Assembly (NCBI GenBank): GCA_002239105.1
Contig: MPNQ01000024.1
Location: forward strand, 1-45,966
Source of the DNA: a marine group bacterium Sva0996 bin134
GTDB taxonomy: Bacteria > Actinomycetota > Acidimicrobiia > Acidimicrobiales > Bin134
Length of the DNA: 45,966 bases
Direction of reading: 5' to 3'
Below the pieces are notes generated by a model. That model was not told the DNA's origin. It was given only the letters and a program-made list of their open reading frames with translations, and made no database searches. The translations under genes were made by a program, and so were the position numbers. Of the stretch, positions 16,292-24,639 are shown one piece after another (position 1 is the first letter of the stretch; every line of letters begins with the position of its first letter).

Positions 16292-17449
16292 ATGAAGATA
16301 GACACAGCGGCGGTGGATTTGGCGCTGACCACGACGAGGGCGGTGCGGCGGCGGATGGATTTGGATCGGCCGGTGGACGACCAGATCATCCTCGACTGCA
16401 TCGACATCGCCGAGCAGGCCCCCACCGGTGGAAACCAGACCAGCCGGCGGTGGATCGTGGTGCGCGATCCCGAGATCAAACAGGAGCTGGCCCGGCTCTA
16501 CCGCGAAGTGGTGGGCGGATTCATGTTGGAGGCTCGCGACCGCCTGGAAGGCACCGACCATCCCCGGGCCAAAACGGTGAGCTCATCGGCTTACCTGGTG
16601 GAGCACCTGGCCGAGGTGCCGGCGATCGTCATCCCCACCATCGTGGGCCGCCACGACGGCAGCGGCGCTCCCGGACTGTTTGACTCGGTTATCCAGAGCG
16701 GGTGGAGCTTCTGCGTGGCTTTGCGAGCCCGAGGGCTGGGCACCGTGTGGACAACGGCAGTGTTGGCCAAGTCCCCCGAGCTGAAGGAGCTCCTCGGCAT
16801 CCCCGACGAGATCACCGAGATCGCCATGTTCCCTGTGGCCTGGACCAAGGGCACCGATTTCCGCCCCGCTCGACGCGCCCCCGCGAGGGAGATCACCTTC
16901 TTCGACGGCTACGCTCGCACCTTCGAGTCTGGTCCGGGAACTCCGGTGAAGATGGCCGACGGCCCCGGCACGGTGGTGGAGGTAGACATAGAGGCCGAGT
17001 TGGACGAAGTATGGGCCGCGGTCACCGACATCGACCTGCCGGCGCAGTTCTCCGACGAATTCACCGGCGCCACTTGGAACGACGGCTTCAACGGCCCCGC
17101 GTTAGGGGCCACATTCACTGGCCGCAACTATCTCGAAGTGATGGGCGACTGGGAAGTTCCCTGCTTCGTGGACGTGTGCGAGGAGCCGGTGGCCTTCGGC
17201 TGGTGTACCTCCGACCCCGACAACCCCGGCGCCCGATGGCGCTTCGAACTCCAGCCCCTCATGGGCGGCGGCACCCGCCTGATCTACCGCCTCCTCCTCG
17301 GCCCGGGCCCCTCCGGCCTCAACACGTTCATCGACCAGAACCCCGGCAAAGAGCACCGCATCATCGCCAACCGCCTCCGGGTCCACCGGGCCAACATGCA
17401 GCGAGTAATAGATGGCATCAAAGCCCACGTGGAAACGGCGAGTGGCTAG
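16292..17449 (+). CDS. Nitroreductase-SRPBCC fusion protein
   Basis: Two-domain protein of 385 residues. Residues 1 to about 215 are a nitroreductase/FMN-dependent oxidoreductase domain, with the entry motif TTRAVRRRMD, APTGGNQTSRRW (43-54), the helix SVIQSGWSFCVALRARGLGTVWTT and a closing FPVAWTKG. From about 225 to 380 it is an SRPBCC/polyketide-cyclase-like domain, starting TVVEVDIEAELDEVWAAVTDIDLPAQFSDEF, which usually forms a hydrophobic ligand cavity. This suggests reduction of a hydrophobic substrate held by the second domain (inference). The start overlaps the repaired end of the preceding hydrolase (ATGA). Its stop overlaps the convergent MATE stop in a CTAG. Confidence 0.87.
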   Translation: MKIDTAAVDLALTTTRAVRRRMDLDRPVDDQIILDCIDIAEQAPTGGNQTSRRWIVVRDPEIKQELARLYREVVGGFMLEARDRLEGTDHPRAKTVSSSAYLVEHLAEVPAIVIPTIVGRHDGSGAPGLFDSVIQSGWSFCVALRARGLGTVWTTAVLAKSPELKELLGIPDEITEIAMFPVAWTKGTDFRPARRAPAREITFFDGYARTFESGPGTPVKMADGPGTVVEVDIEAELDEVWAAVTDIDLPAQFSDEFTGATWNDGFNGPALGATFTGRNYLEVMGDWEVPCFVDVCEEPVAFGWCTSDPDNPGARWRFELQPLMGGGTRLIYRLLLGPGPSGLNTFIDQNPGKEHRIIANRLRVHRANMQRVIDGIKAHVETASG

Positions 17450-18783
17450 CGAACGGCGCCGGGAACCAGCCAGCTAGTTCCGGAGAAGCGCCATAGTAGG
17501 GCTACTAGGCGGGCGGCCATGAGGGCCCACATTGCCCCCCACAGCCAGCCGATGCCGGCGTCAGCGGCCATCACCCACATTGCCAGGGGGACGAACACTG
17601 CCGCGGCGCCAGCCATGGCCATGGCGAGGAAACGCATGTCGCCGGCACCGATCAGCACGCCGTCGAGGGCGAAGACCACGCCGTTCACCGGCTGCAAGAA
17701 CGCCAGGTGAAGTATCAAGAACCCGGCCAGCGAGAGCACCGCCTCGTCGTTGGAGAACACCAGAGGGAGCCACGGCCGGGTGGCCAAGAGCACCACTGTG
17801 GCTACCAGCCCTGAGGCCAGCCCCCACTCGATCATGCGGCGGCCCGCAGCCCGAGCTTGGCCGGGCTCGTCGGCGCCCAGATAGCGGCCGATCATGGCCT
17901 GTCCGGCGATGGCTACCGCGTCCAAGGCCAGGGCCAGGAAGAACATGAGCTGATAGATAACCTCGTGGGCGGCCAGCTCGACGTCGCCTAGGCGAGCGGC
18001 CACCGCCACTGAGATGGTGAACGACGCCCGCAGCGCCGCGGTTCGCAGGAACAGGTCGAGACCTACCACTGCCAACCGCCCGATGATCGTGCGGTCGGGC
18101 GCCAGGGTTACCCCATGGGCAGCCACTGCCTCCCGGATCCACCAGACGTAGGCGGAGGCGGCTAGCCACTGGGCCACCACCGTGGACAGCGCCGAGGCCC
18201 CGATCCCGAAGCCCAGCCCGTAGATCAACACCAGCTCCAGCGCCAGGTTCAGCCCGGCGGTGACCACCGCCACCTTCAGAGGACGCATCGTGTCTTGAAG
18301 CCCGCGCAGATAGCCCACCCCTGCCAGTGTGATGAGCATGGCTGGCAGGCCAAAGAGGCTTATACGAAGGTAGATCCGGCCCTGAGCCAGCACGTCACCG
18401 TCTGCTCCCAGGATTCTCAGCAGGGGGTCGGAGAACGCATAAGCGGCCGCGGCCAGCACCGCTCCTACCACCGCGGCCAGCCACAACCCCTGCACCGCCT
18501 GCTGGGCGGCCCGGCGGTGGTCTCCGGCACCGATAAGCCGCCCTACCGCGGCGGTGGTTCCGTAGGCCAGGAAGATGAACAGCGACAGCGCCCCCAGCAG
18601 CACCTGCGATGCCACTGCCAGACCGCCCAGGTGGGTGGTGCCCAGGTGTCCTACCACCGCGGTGTCGGCCAGGGTGTAGAGCGGCTCGGCTATGAGCGCG
18701 CCGAGAGCGGGAACCGCCAGCCGGGCGATCTCGGTGTCGTAGGGCGACTTGTGCAATCCCAATAGCCCTCTAATTCGCGCCAT
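17446..18783 (-). CDS. MATE-family multidrug/cation exporter (DinF-like)
   Basis: Inner-membrane antiporter of 445 residues with about twelve hydrophobic helices, giving two six-helix halves. The opening IARLAVPALGALIAEPLYTLADTAVVGHLG is the MATE signature, and the mid-protein repeat ALRASFTISVAVAARLGDVELAAHEV matches the second half. It would export drugs or metabolites using a Na+ or H+ gradient. The ATG at 18783 lies directly at the divergent ilvD promoter; the open frame reading further upstream overlaps ilvD and is not used. On the minus strand TACTGA lies five bases before the ATG, a near match to the leaderless pattern seen elsewhere. Confidence 0.9.
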   Translation of the reverse strand: MARIRGLLGLHKSPYDTEIARLAVPALGALIAEPLYTLADTAVVGHLGTTHLGGLAVASQVLLGALSLFIFLAYGTTAAVGRLIGAGDHRRAAQQAVQGLWLAAVVGAVLAAAAYAFSDPLLRILGADGDVLAQGRIYLRISLFGLPAMLITLAGVGYLRGLQDTMRPLKVAVVTAGLNLALELVLIYGLGFGIGASALSTVVAQWLAASAYVWWIREAVAAHGVTLAPDRTIIGRLAVVGLDLFLRTAALRASFTISVAVAARLGDVELAAHEVIYQLMFFLALALDAVAIAGQAMIGRYLGADEPGQARAAGRRMIEWGLASGLVATVVLLATRPWLPLVFSNDEAVLSLAGFLILHLAFLQPVNGVVFALDGVLIGAGDMRFLAMAMAGAAAVFVPLAMWVMAADAGIGWLWGAMWALMAARLVALLWRFSGTSWLVPGAVR

Positions 18784-18792
18784 TCCAGTCAG

Positions 18793-18798
18793 TAGCCT
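18793..18798 (+). promoter_or_regulatory. ilvD: -10 box TAGCCT, leaderless promoter of ilvD
   Basis: TAGCCT is followed by six bases and the ilvD ATG at 18805. It overlaps a TACTGA hexamer on the minus strand serving the divergent MATE gene. Only 21 bp separate the two start codons, so the two promoters must interleave. Confidence 0.55.
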
Positions 18799-18804
18799 GT
18801 CGGC

Positions 18805-20481
18805 ATGAGCGATATGAAGCCACGTTCTCACGAGGTCACTTCCGGGGCAGGGCGGGCGCCGGCGAGGGCCATGCTCCGGGCCGTGGGCATGACCGACGAC
18901 GATTGGGACAAGCCTCAGGTGGGGGTGGCGTCGTCGTGGAACGAGGTGACCCCCTGCAATCTGCCCCTGGACCGCCTGGCCAAGCGGGCCAAGCAGGGCG
19001 TCCGCGACGCTGGCGGCTTTCCCATCGAATTCAACACCATCGCAGTGTCCGACGGAATCTCCATGGGCCACGAGGGGATGCGGGCCTCGCTGGTGAGCCG
19101 GGAGATCATCGCCGACTCGGTGGAGGCGGTGATGCACGCCGAGCGGTTGGATGCCTTCGTTAGCTTCGCAGGCTGCGACAAGTCGCTGCCCGGCATGCTG
19201 ATGGCCGCGGCCCGCCTCAATCTGCCGTCGGTATTCGTCTACGGCGGGTCCATCCTCCCCGGCCAGCACAACGGCCAAGTGCTCGACATCGTGAGCGTGT
19301 TCGAAGCGGTGGGCGCCCATGCGGTGGGGGATATCGACGATGAGGAGCTCGACGCCATCGAGCGCAACGCCTGCCCCACCGAGGGTTCGTGCGCGGGCAT
19401 GTTCACCGCCAACACCATGGCCTCGATCGGCGAGGCCCTGGGCATGTCGTTACCGGGCAGTGCCTCGGCTGCCGCGGTGGATCGCCGCCGGGACGACTTC
19501 AGCTACGCCAGCGGCACCGCGGTGATTGGCCTTCTGCGGGAGAACATCCGGCCCCGCGCCATCATGACCAAGGCGGCGTTCGAGAACGCCATTGCGGTGA
19601 CGATGGCACTAGGGGGATCGACCAACGCGGTTCTGCACCTGCTGGCCATCGCCTGGGAGGCCGGCGTGGAGCTGGAGCTCGACGATTTCAACCGGGTGGC
19701 GGCCCGGGTGCCCCATCTGGCCGACACCAAACCCCACGGCCAGTACCACATGGCCGACATCGACCGCATCGGCGGCGTACCGGTGGTGTTGAAGATGCTC
19801 CTTGACGAGGGCCTGCTGCACGGCGATGAAATCACCGTGACCGGCAAGACCATGGCTGAGAACCTGGCCTTGCTCGACCCGCCTGGGCCGGATGGAGAGG
19901 TGATTCACGGTCTAGACAACCCGCTCCACGAGATCGGCGGCATTGCCGTGCTCACCGGGTCGTTGGCCCCCAAAGGCGCGGTGTTGAAGGTGGCCGGCAT
20001 CGATTTTGACCACTTCGAGGGCCGGGCCCGGGTGTTCGACGGTGAGGATACGGCCATGGATGCGGTGCTGAATGGGGGCATTGAGGCCGGCGACATCGTG
20101 GTGATCCGCTACGAGGGACCCAAGGGTGGCCCCGGCATGAGGGAGATGCTGGCCATCACCGGGGCGATGAAGGGCGCCGGTCGAGGAGGTGACGCGGCGT
20201 TGATCACCGACGGCCGGTTTTCCGGGGGCACCCACGGATTCTGCGTGGGCCACATCGCCCCCGAAGCCACCGAGGGCGGGCCCATCGCGCTGGTGGCCGA
20301 GGGCGACACCATCCGCATCGACGTGCGGGACCATTCCATCGACCTGCTAGTGGACCAGACCACCCTGGCCGAGCGCCAGGCCAACTGGAAGCCGCCCGAA
20401 CCCCGCTACACCAAGGGCGTGCTGGCCAAATACGCCCGCTTGGCCCAAGGAGCGGAAAAGGGCGCCATTACCGAGGCCTAG
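18805..20481 (+). CDS. ilvD: Dihydroxy-acid dehydratase
   Basis: Fe-S enzyme of valine, isoleucine and leucine synthesis. It dehydrates 2,3-dihydroxy-isovalerate or -methylvalerate to the 2-keto acid. The length of 558 residues is normal. The cluster cysteines are C51 (TPCNLPL), C124 (GCDKSLPG) and C196 ([14 protein letters not shown]). The C-terminal motif [24 protein letters not shown] is also intact. It is transcribed on its own from a leaderless promoter and is separated from ilvBNC by the convergent nadD-like gene. Confidence 0.97.
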   Translation: MSDMKPRSHEVTSGAGRAPARAMLRAVGMTDDDWDKPQVGVASSWNEVTPCNLPLDRLAKRAKQGVRDAGGFPIEFNTIAVSDGISMGHEGMRASLVSREIIADSVEAVMHAERLDAFVSFAGCDKSLPGMLMAAARLNLPSVFVYGGSILPGQHNGQVLDIVSVFEAVGAHAVGDIDDEELDAIERNACPTEGSCAGMFTANTMASIGEALGMSLPGSASAAAVDRRRDDFSYASGTAVIGLLRENIRPRAIMTKAAFENAIAVTMALGGSTNAVLHLLAIAWEAGVELELDDFNRVAARVPHLADTKPHGQYHMADIDRIGGVPVVLKMLLDEGLLHGDEITVTGKTMAENLALLDPPGPDGEVIHGLDNPLHEIGGIAVLTGSLAPKGAVLKVAGIDFDHFEGRARVFDGEDTAMDAVLNGGIEAGDIVVIRYEGPKGGPGMREMLAITGAMKGAGRGGDAALITDGRFSGGTHGFCVGHIAPEATEGGPIALVAEGDTIRIDVRDHSIDLLVDQTTLAERQANWKPPEPRYTKGVLAKYARLAQGAEKGAITEA

Positions 20482-20491
20482 CGGTGCGTCC

Positions 20492-21043
20492 CTAGGGATC
20501 GGGCTTAGACCAGGCGCCGGTGGCGTCGTCGAAGGCCCGGGCTGCGGGCGTCATCCACTCCAGCCGGCCTTGGCGCGCCCCGCTGGACGACACCGCGATC
20601 ATCTCGGGCTCGATGTCCAGTTCCGCACCCGACAGCACTTGGAATGGTGGCCGGGGAGCGATGGCCAGGTCCAACCTCAACAAGGCTTTCACCGCCTGGT
20701 CGCGTGCCTCGACCGAGTCCCCATAGAAAGCCGGGTCCTGTACTTGGGCCCATTTGTCTGCGCCCATGACCACCACGTCGTAACCCTGGGCGATGTCCAC
20801 CAAGAGTTGAAGCTCGGTCACTACCACCTCCAACCCGTCGATGTCCGCCACCGACGCTTCTAAGACGGACATGCGATCCTCGAACGCGGGTACCGCCGGC
20901 AGCTCTTTGCCCAGCGCCACCCGCGACACGACCAAATCGACCTGGTCAAGCCCTCGCTGGACCATTGCCGCCCGAGCGATGGCCAGATGCCCGATGGTGG
21001 GCGGGTTGAACGAGCCGGGATAGACCCCTAACCGTCTTGTCAC
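20492..21043 (-). CDS. nadD: NadD-like nucleotidyltransferase
   Basis: Protein of 183 residues of the HxGH nucleotidyltransferase superfamily. The ATP-binding motif is GSFNPPTIGHL (10-20) and the C-terminal SSSGAR (152-157) takes the place of the ISSTxxR motif. GADKWAQV near residue 94 and the general order fit nicotinate-nucleotide adenylyltransferase, which makes deamido-NAD from nicotinate mononucleotide. The KPHK-type substrate loop is not recognisable (VALGKELP here), so the substrate is less certain than the fold. The start is the GTG at 21043; TAGGGC lies six bases upstream on the minus strand. It is divergent from the ilvB leader. Confidence 0.7.
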   Translation of the reverse strand: MTRRLGVYPGSFNPPTIGHLAIARAAMVQRGLDQVDLVVSRVALGKELPAVPAFEDRMSVLEASVADIDGLEVVVTELQLLVDIAQGYDVVVMGADKWAQVQDPAFYGDSVEARDQAVKALLRLDLAIAPRPPFQVLSGAELDIEPEMIAVSSSGARQGRLEWMTPAARAFDDATGAWSKPDP

Positions 21044-21066
21044 AAGCAGGCCCTAGCGTTCATACT
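21037..21066 (+). promoter_or_regulatory. ilvBNC promoter (TTGTCA - 18 bp - CATACT)
   Basis: A -35 hexamer TTGTCA (21037-21042) and a -10 hexamer CATACT (21061-21066) are separated by 18 bp. This would start transcription near 21073, about five bases before the leader-peptide ATG. The -35 lies over the divergent nadD-like start codon. Confidence 0.55.
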
Positions 21067-21077
21067 GGTGGCATCCT

Positions 21078-21125
21078 ATGAAGCGCCATCCTCACTCTGG
21101 AGCGATTCTCGTAGTACGCCTATAG
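21078..21125 (+). CDS. ilvBNC leader peptide (attenuator peptide)
   Basis: A 15-codon frame reads MKRHPHSGAILVVRL and then stops at TAG. Five of its last six residues are the regulated branched-chain amino acids: Ile, Leu, Val, Val, then Arg, Leu. It starts directly after the predicted transcription start and is followed by a pause-type hairpin and a terminator hairpin before ilvB. This is the classic arrangement for ribosome-mediated attenuation. Scarcity of charged Ile-, Leu- or Val-tRNA would stall the ribosome and allow read-through into ilvBNC. The peptide itself is not expected to have another function. Confidence 0.75.
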   Translation: MKRHPHSGAILVVRL

Positions 21126-21130
21126 CGCAC

Positions 21131-21152
21131 GGTCCCGGCCGACCCGGAGACC
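21131..21152 (+). promoter_or_regulatory. Pause-type hairpin in the ilvBNC leader
   Basis: GGTC (21131-21134) and CCGG (21135-21138) pair with CCGG (21144-21147) and GACC (21149-21152), with A21148 bulged and a five-base loop. It begins six bases after the leader-peptide stop, the position of the 1:2 hairpin in known amino-acid attenuators. The alternative antiterminator pairing was not resolved by eye. Confidence 0.5.
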
Positions 21153-21162
21153 GAGCGCTCCC

Positions 21163-21192
21163 GACCTCCCTCACCGGGAGGTCTTTCCATTT
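21163..21192 (+). terminator. Attenuator terminator hairpin upstream of ilvB
   Basis: A perfect 8-bp stem GACCTCCC/GGGAGGTC (21163-21170 with 21176-21183) encloses the loop TCACC and is followed by the T-rich run TTTCCATTT. It lies between the leader peptide and ilvB, so it would act as a conditional intrinsic terminator. Confidence 0.7.
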
Positions 21193-21222
21193 CAGGTGAC
21201 ACCCCGAAAGGTTGATCCAAAC

Positions 21223-22962
21223 ATGAACATGAACGGCGGACAAGCCCTTATGAAGGCCCTCGAGAACGAGGGTGTGGACATCTTGTTCGGGCTGCCCGGC
21301 GGGGCCATCCTGCCGGTGTACGACCCGCTGATCGACTCCTCCATCCGCCACGTGCTTGTCCGCCACGAACAGGGTGCCGGCCACATGGCCGAGGGGTTTG
21401 CCCATGCCACCGGCCGCCCCGGCGTGGCCATGGTCACCTCGGGACCGGCGGCCACCAACATCGTCACACCGCTGTGCGACGCCTACATGGATTCGATCCC
21501 CATGGTGGTGGTCACCGGCCAGGTTCCCTACGCGGCCATCGGCACCGACGCCTTTCAGGAGTGCGACACCACCGGAATCACCATGTCGGTGACCAAGCAC
21601 AACTACCTGGTGACCGAGGCGGCCGACATCCCGCAGGTGATCCACGACGCCTTCCACATCGCCACCACCGGCCGCCCCGGCCCGGTGCTGGTGGACATCC
21701 CCAAAGACATAGTCGATCCCAACAACCCCCGCTCCGCCATGGAGTGGTACACCCCCGATAGCCACGACCTGCCCGGGTACCTTCCCAATCGCGCCGGCGA
21801 CTCTGAGCTGATCCGCCAGGCGGCCAAACTCATCAGCGAGTCCGAGCGCCCCGTGATCTACAGCGGAGGCGGCATTTTGAAGGCCCGGGCCGCCGAGGCC
21901 TTGCTGGAGTTGGCCGAGCTCACCGGCATCCCCGTGGTCACCACACTGATGAACCGGGGCGGGTTCCCCGACGACCACCCCCTGTGCCTGGGCATGCCCG
22001 GCATGCACGGCAACTACACGGCGGTCACGGCAATGCAGGAGTCCGACCTGCTCATTGCCTTGGGCGCCCGCTTCGACGACCGGGTCACCGGCAAGGTGGC
22101 CGAGTTCGCCCCCCTGGCCAAGATCATCCACGTGGACATCGACAGCGCCGAGCTGGGCAAAGTGCGCCGCCCGGACGTCGCCATCCAGGGCGACTGCCGG
22201 CTGGTCATCGAGGAGCTCATTACCGCGCTGGGGGAAATCGGCGGCCGCGAGGCCCAGCCTGATCGGAACACTTGGAGGTCCCGCATCAGCGGATGGCAGG
22301 AGCGCTTCCCGCTGACTTACGAGCAGTCGAAGGACGATGAGCTGTTGAAGCCTCAATTCGTGCTGGAGCAGCTACGCGACGCCACTCCTGACGACACAAT
22401 CGTGGCCTCCGGAGTGGGCCAACATCAGATGTGGACCAGCCAGTACTGGAAGTTCAACCATCCCTACACCTGGGTGAATTCGGGCGGGCTGGGCACCATG
22501 GGGTTTGCCATCCCCGCGGCCATTGGGGCCAAGGCGGGCCGCCCCGACCGCATGGTGTGGGCGGTGGACGGCGACGGCTGTTTCCAGATGACGGCCCAAG
22601 AATTGGTCACCGCCGCCACCGAGGGGTTCCCCATCAAAGTGGCCCTCATCAACAACGCCTATCTGGGCATGGTCCGCCAGTGGCAGGAAATGTTCTACGA
22701 AGAGCGCTATTCCGAGGTGTACCTGACCCGCGACGTGCCCGACTACAAGATGTGGGCCGAGGCCCTGGGCTGTGTCGGCCTTCGGGTGGAGTCGCCTGAA
22801 GAGGTCGGCCCGGCCATCGAGCAGGCCAACGAGGTCGACGACCGTCCGGTGGTGGTCGAGTTCCGCTGCGAGGCCGGCGAGAACGTGTACCCGATGGTCC
22901 CCGCCGGCATGTCAAACAGCGACGTGGTGGTCGACCCCTCTCAACAGGACCGTCCCCGATGA
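21223..22962 (+). CDS. ilvB: Acetolactate synthase large (catalytic) subunit
   Basis: TPP enzyme that condenses two pyruvates, or pyruvate with 2-ketobutyrate, in the first common step of branched-chain amino acid synthesis. The length of 579 residues is normal. Visible elements are LFGLPGGAILPVYD (21-34), the TPP-activating Glu49 in RHEQGAGHMAEG, the GDG motif (450-452) of the Mg-TPP site and NNAYLGMVRQWQ. The ATG at 21223 is preceded by GAAAGG; ATG 21229 and GTG 21196 are in-frame alternatives. The stop overlaps ilvN by ATGA, so the subunits are coupled. Expression is probably controlled by the leader attenuator. Confidence 0.97.
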   Translation: MNMNGGQALMKALENEGVDILFGLPGGAILPVYDPLIDSSIRHVLVRHEQGAGHMAEGFAHATGRPGVAMVTSGPAATNIVTPLCDAYMDSIPMVVVTGQVPYAAIGTDAFQECDTTGITMSVTKHNYLVTEAADIPQVIHDAFHIATTGRPGPVLVDIPKDIVDPNNPRSAMEWYTPDSHDLPGYLPNRAGDSELIRQAAKLISESERPVIYSGGGILKARAAEALLELAELTGIPVVTTLMNRGGFPDDHPLCLGMPGMHGNYTAVTAMQESDLLIALGARFDDRVTGKVAEFAPLAKIIHVDIDSAELGKVRRPDVAIQGDCRLVIEELITALGEIGGREAQPDRNTWRSRISGWQERFPLTYEQSKDDELLKPQFVLEQLRDATPDDTIVASGVGQHQMWTSQYWKFNHPYTWVNSGGLGTMGFAIPAAIGAKAGRPDRMVWAVDGDGCFQMTAQELVTAATEGFPIKVALINNAYLGMVRQWQEMFYEERYSEVYLTRDVPDYKMWAEALGCVGLRVESPEEVGPAIEQANEVDDRPVVVEFRCEAGENVYPMVPAGMSNSDVVVDPSQQDRPR

Positions 22963-23492
22963 GCGCGCCTTCGACACCAAACGAGGGCGGAACCACCACT
23001 CTGGTGGTCCGGGTGGAGAACAAGGCCGGGGTGCTGGCCCGGGTAGCTGGGCTGTTCGCCCGCCGGGGGTTCAACATCGAGTCGCTGGCCGTGGCTCCCA
23101 CCGAAGACGAGCGGTTCAGCCGCCTAACCATCGTTGTCGGTGTGGACGCCGCCCCCATGGAGCAGGTGGTGAAGCAGCTCGACAAGCTGGTCAACGTGGT
23201 GGAAATCCGCGAGCTCAATCCCGCGGCCAGCGTGGAGCGTGAGCTGATGATGGTCACCGTTCAGGCCGACCCTCCTATCCGGGGACAGATCCTGGACTTG
23301 GTGAGGATTTTCCAGGCCACCGTGTTGAACGTGGGCTACGGCGAGATAATGGTGTCGCTCACCGGTTCGCCCAGCCGAGTGGATGACTTCGAGGACCTTC
23401 TGCGACCCTATGGGATCGTGGACGTTCAGCGCACCGGCAAGGTGGCGCTGTCGAAACTGGCGAAGACCGCCCCCGACCCCCTGGCCCCCTGA
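22959..23492 (+). CDS. ilvN: Acetolactate synthase regulatory (small) subunit
   Basis: Regulatory subunit of 177 residues with an N-terminal ACT domain (about residues 10-85: TTLVVRVENKAGVLARVAGLFARRGFNIESL), which binds valine for feedback inhibition, and a C-terminal activation domain (about 90-170, with the ILDLVRIFQATVLNVG segment). The start overlaps the ilvB stop by four bases. It assembles with IlvB, activates it and makes it valine-sensitive (family knowledge). ilvC follows after 27 bp. Confidence 0.96.
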   Translation: MSAPSTPNEGGTTTLVVRVENKAGVLARVAGLFARRGFNIESLAVAPTEDERFSRLTIVVGVDAAPMEQVVKQLDKLVNVVEIRELNPAASVERELMMVTVQADPPIRGQILDLVRIFQATVLNVGYGEIMVSLTGSPSRVDDFEDLLRPYGIVDVQRTGKVALSKLAKTAPDPLAP

Positions 23493-23519
23493 CGGCCCCC
23501 AACCAACCAAGGACAACCA

Positions 23520-24557
23520 ATGGCAACTGTGCTGTATGAGAAGGACGCCGACCGCTCCCAAATTGCCGACCGCAAGGTGGCGATTCTGGGGTACGGGTCG
23601 CAGGGCCACGCCCACGCATTGAACCTGAAGGACTCCGGCGTGGACGTGCGGGTCGGGCTGCGGGAGGGGTCGTCGTCGGCGGCCAAGGCCGCTGAGGCCG
23701 GCCTGCGGGTGATGTCGATTGCCGAGGCGTCGACCGAGGCCGATGTCATCATGCTGCTTCTGCCCGACACCGAACAGGGCGACATCTACAAGGCCCACAT
23801 CGAACCCCACCTCCAGCCAGGCGACGCCTTGTTCTTCGCCCACGGATTCAACGTGCGGTTCGACTTCATTTCCGCTCCCGACGGCGTGGACGTGGCCATG
23901 GTGGCCCCCAAGGGTCCGGGCCATCTAGTGCGGCGCACCTATGTGGAGGGGGGAGGCGTGCCGTGTTTGATCGCGGTGGAGCAGGATGCCAGCGGCTCCG
24001 CTCGGGAACTGGCCTTGGCCTATGCCGACGCCATTGGCGGCGCCCGAGCTGGGGTGATCGAGACCACCTTCGCCGAGGAGTGCGAGACCGACCTGTTCGG
24101 CGAGCAGGTTGTGCTGTGCGGAGGGCTTACCTCGTTGGTGACCGCGGCGTTCGAGACCCTGTGCGGAGCCGGGTACCAGCCTGAGGTGGCCTATTTCGAG
24201 TGCCTCCACGAGCTGAAGCTGATCGTCGACCTCATGTATGAGGAGGGGATCGGCGGAATGCGCTACTCCATCTCCGATACCGCCGAGTACGGCGACCTGA
24301 GCCGGGGCGACCGCATCATCAACGATGCCACTCGGGCTGAGATGCAGAGGATCCTGAGCGAGATCCAGAGCGGGTCGTTCGCCGAGGAGTGGATGAGCGA
24401 GAGCCGCGGCGGGCGGCCCAACTTCTTGCGGTTGGAGGCTGAGGGACAGAAGCATCCCATTGAAGAGGTCGGGGCCGAGCTGCGGGCCATGATGCCGTGG
24501 ATCTCCGAAGGGCGCCAGAGCGTTGCCGATGTCTCCGGAGGCCAAGGGAAGGGCTAG
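23520..24557 (+). CDS. ilvC: Ketol-acid reductoisomerase (class I)
   Basis: Isomerises and reduces acetolactate or acetohydroxybutyrate to the dihydroxy acid, using Mg2+ and a nicotinamide cofactor. The length of 345 residues fits the short class I form. The Rossmann motif [15 protein letters not shown] is followed by the cofactor loop [11 protein letters not shown], whose Arg and Ser residues fit NADPH preference. Catalytic-domain motifs include [26 protein letters not shown] and [17 protein letters not shown]. It is the third gene of the ilvBNC operon, preceded by AAGGACAACC. No strong terminator was seen before the next gene. Confidence 0.97.
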   Translation: MATVLYEKDADRSQIADRKVAILGYGSQGHAHALNLKDSGVDVRVGLREGSSSAAKAAEAGLRVMSIAEASTEADVIMLLLPDTEQGDIYKAHIEPHLQPGDALFFAHGFNVRFDFISAPDGVDVAMVAPKGPGHLVRRTYVEGGGVPCLIAVEQDASGSARELALAYADAIGGARAGVIETTFAEECETDLFGEQVVLCGGLTSLVTAAFETLCGAGYQPEVAYFECLHELKLIVDLMYEEGIGGMRYSISDTAEYGDLSRGDRIINDATRAEMQRILSEIQSGSFAEEWMSESRGGRPNFLRLEAEGQKHPIEEVGAELRAMMPWISEGRQSVADVSGGQGKG

Positions 24558-24639
24558 TCCTTCGAGTGGTCGGCTAGCAGCCAGACAGCAGTCATTCATT
24601 AGTATCTATCGGGTTACCCAATAAGGAAGAGGAAGAACC

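Noticed and set aside
21076..22356. A 426-residue minus-strand open frame opposite ilvB
   Set aside because: It is antisense to ilvB along its length, has a composition typical of shadow frames and no recognisable motifs.
24558..24639. SAM riboswitch upstream of the MetY-like gene
   Set aside because: The 82-bp gap is short and no conserved SAM-riboswitch core could be recognised by eye.
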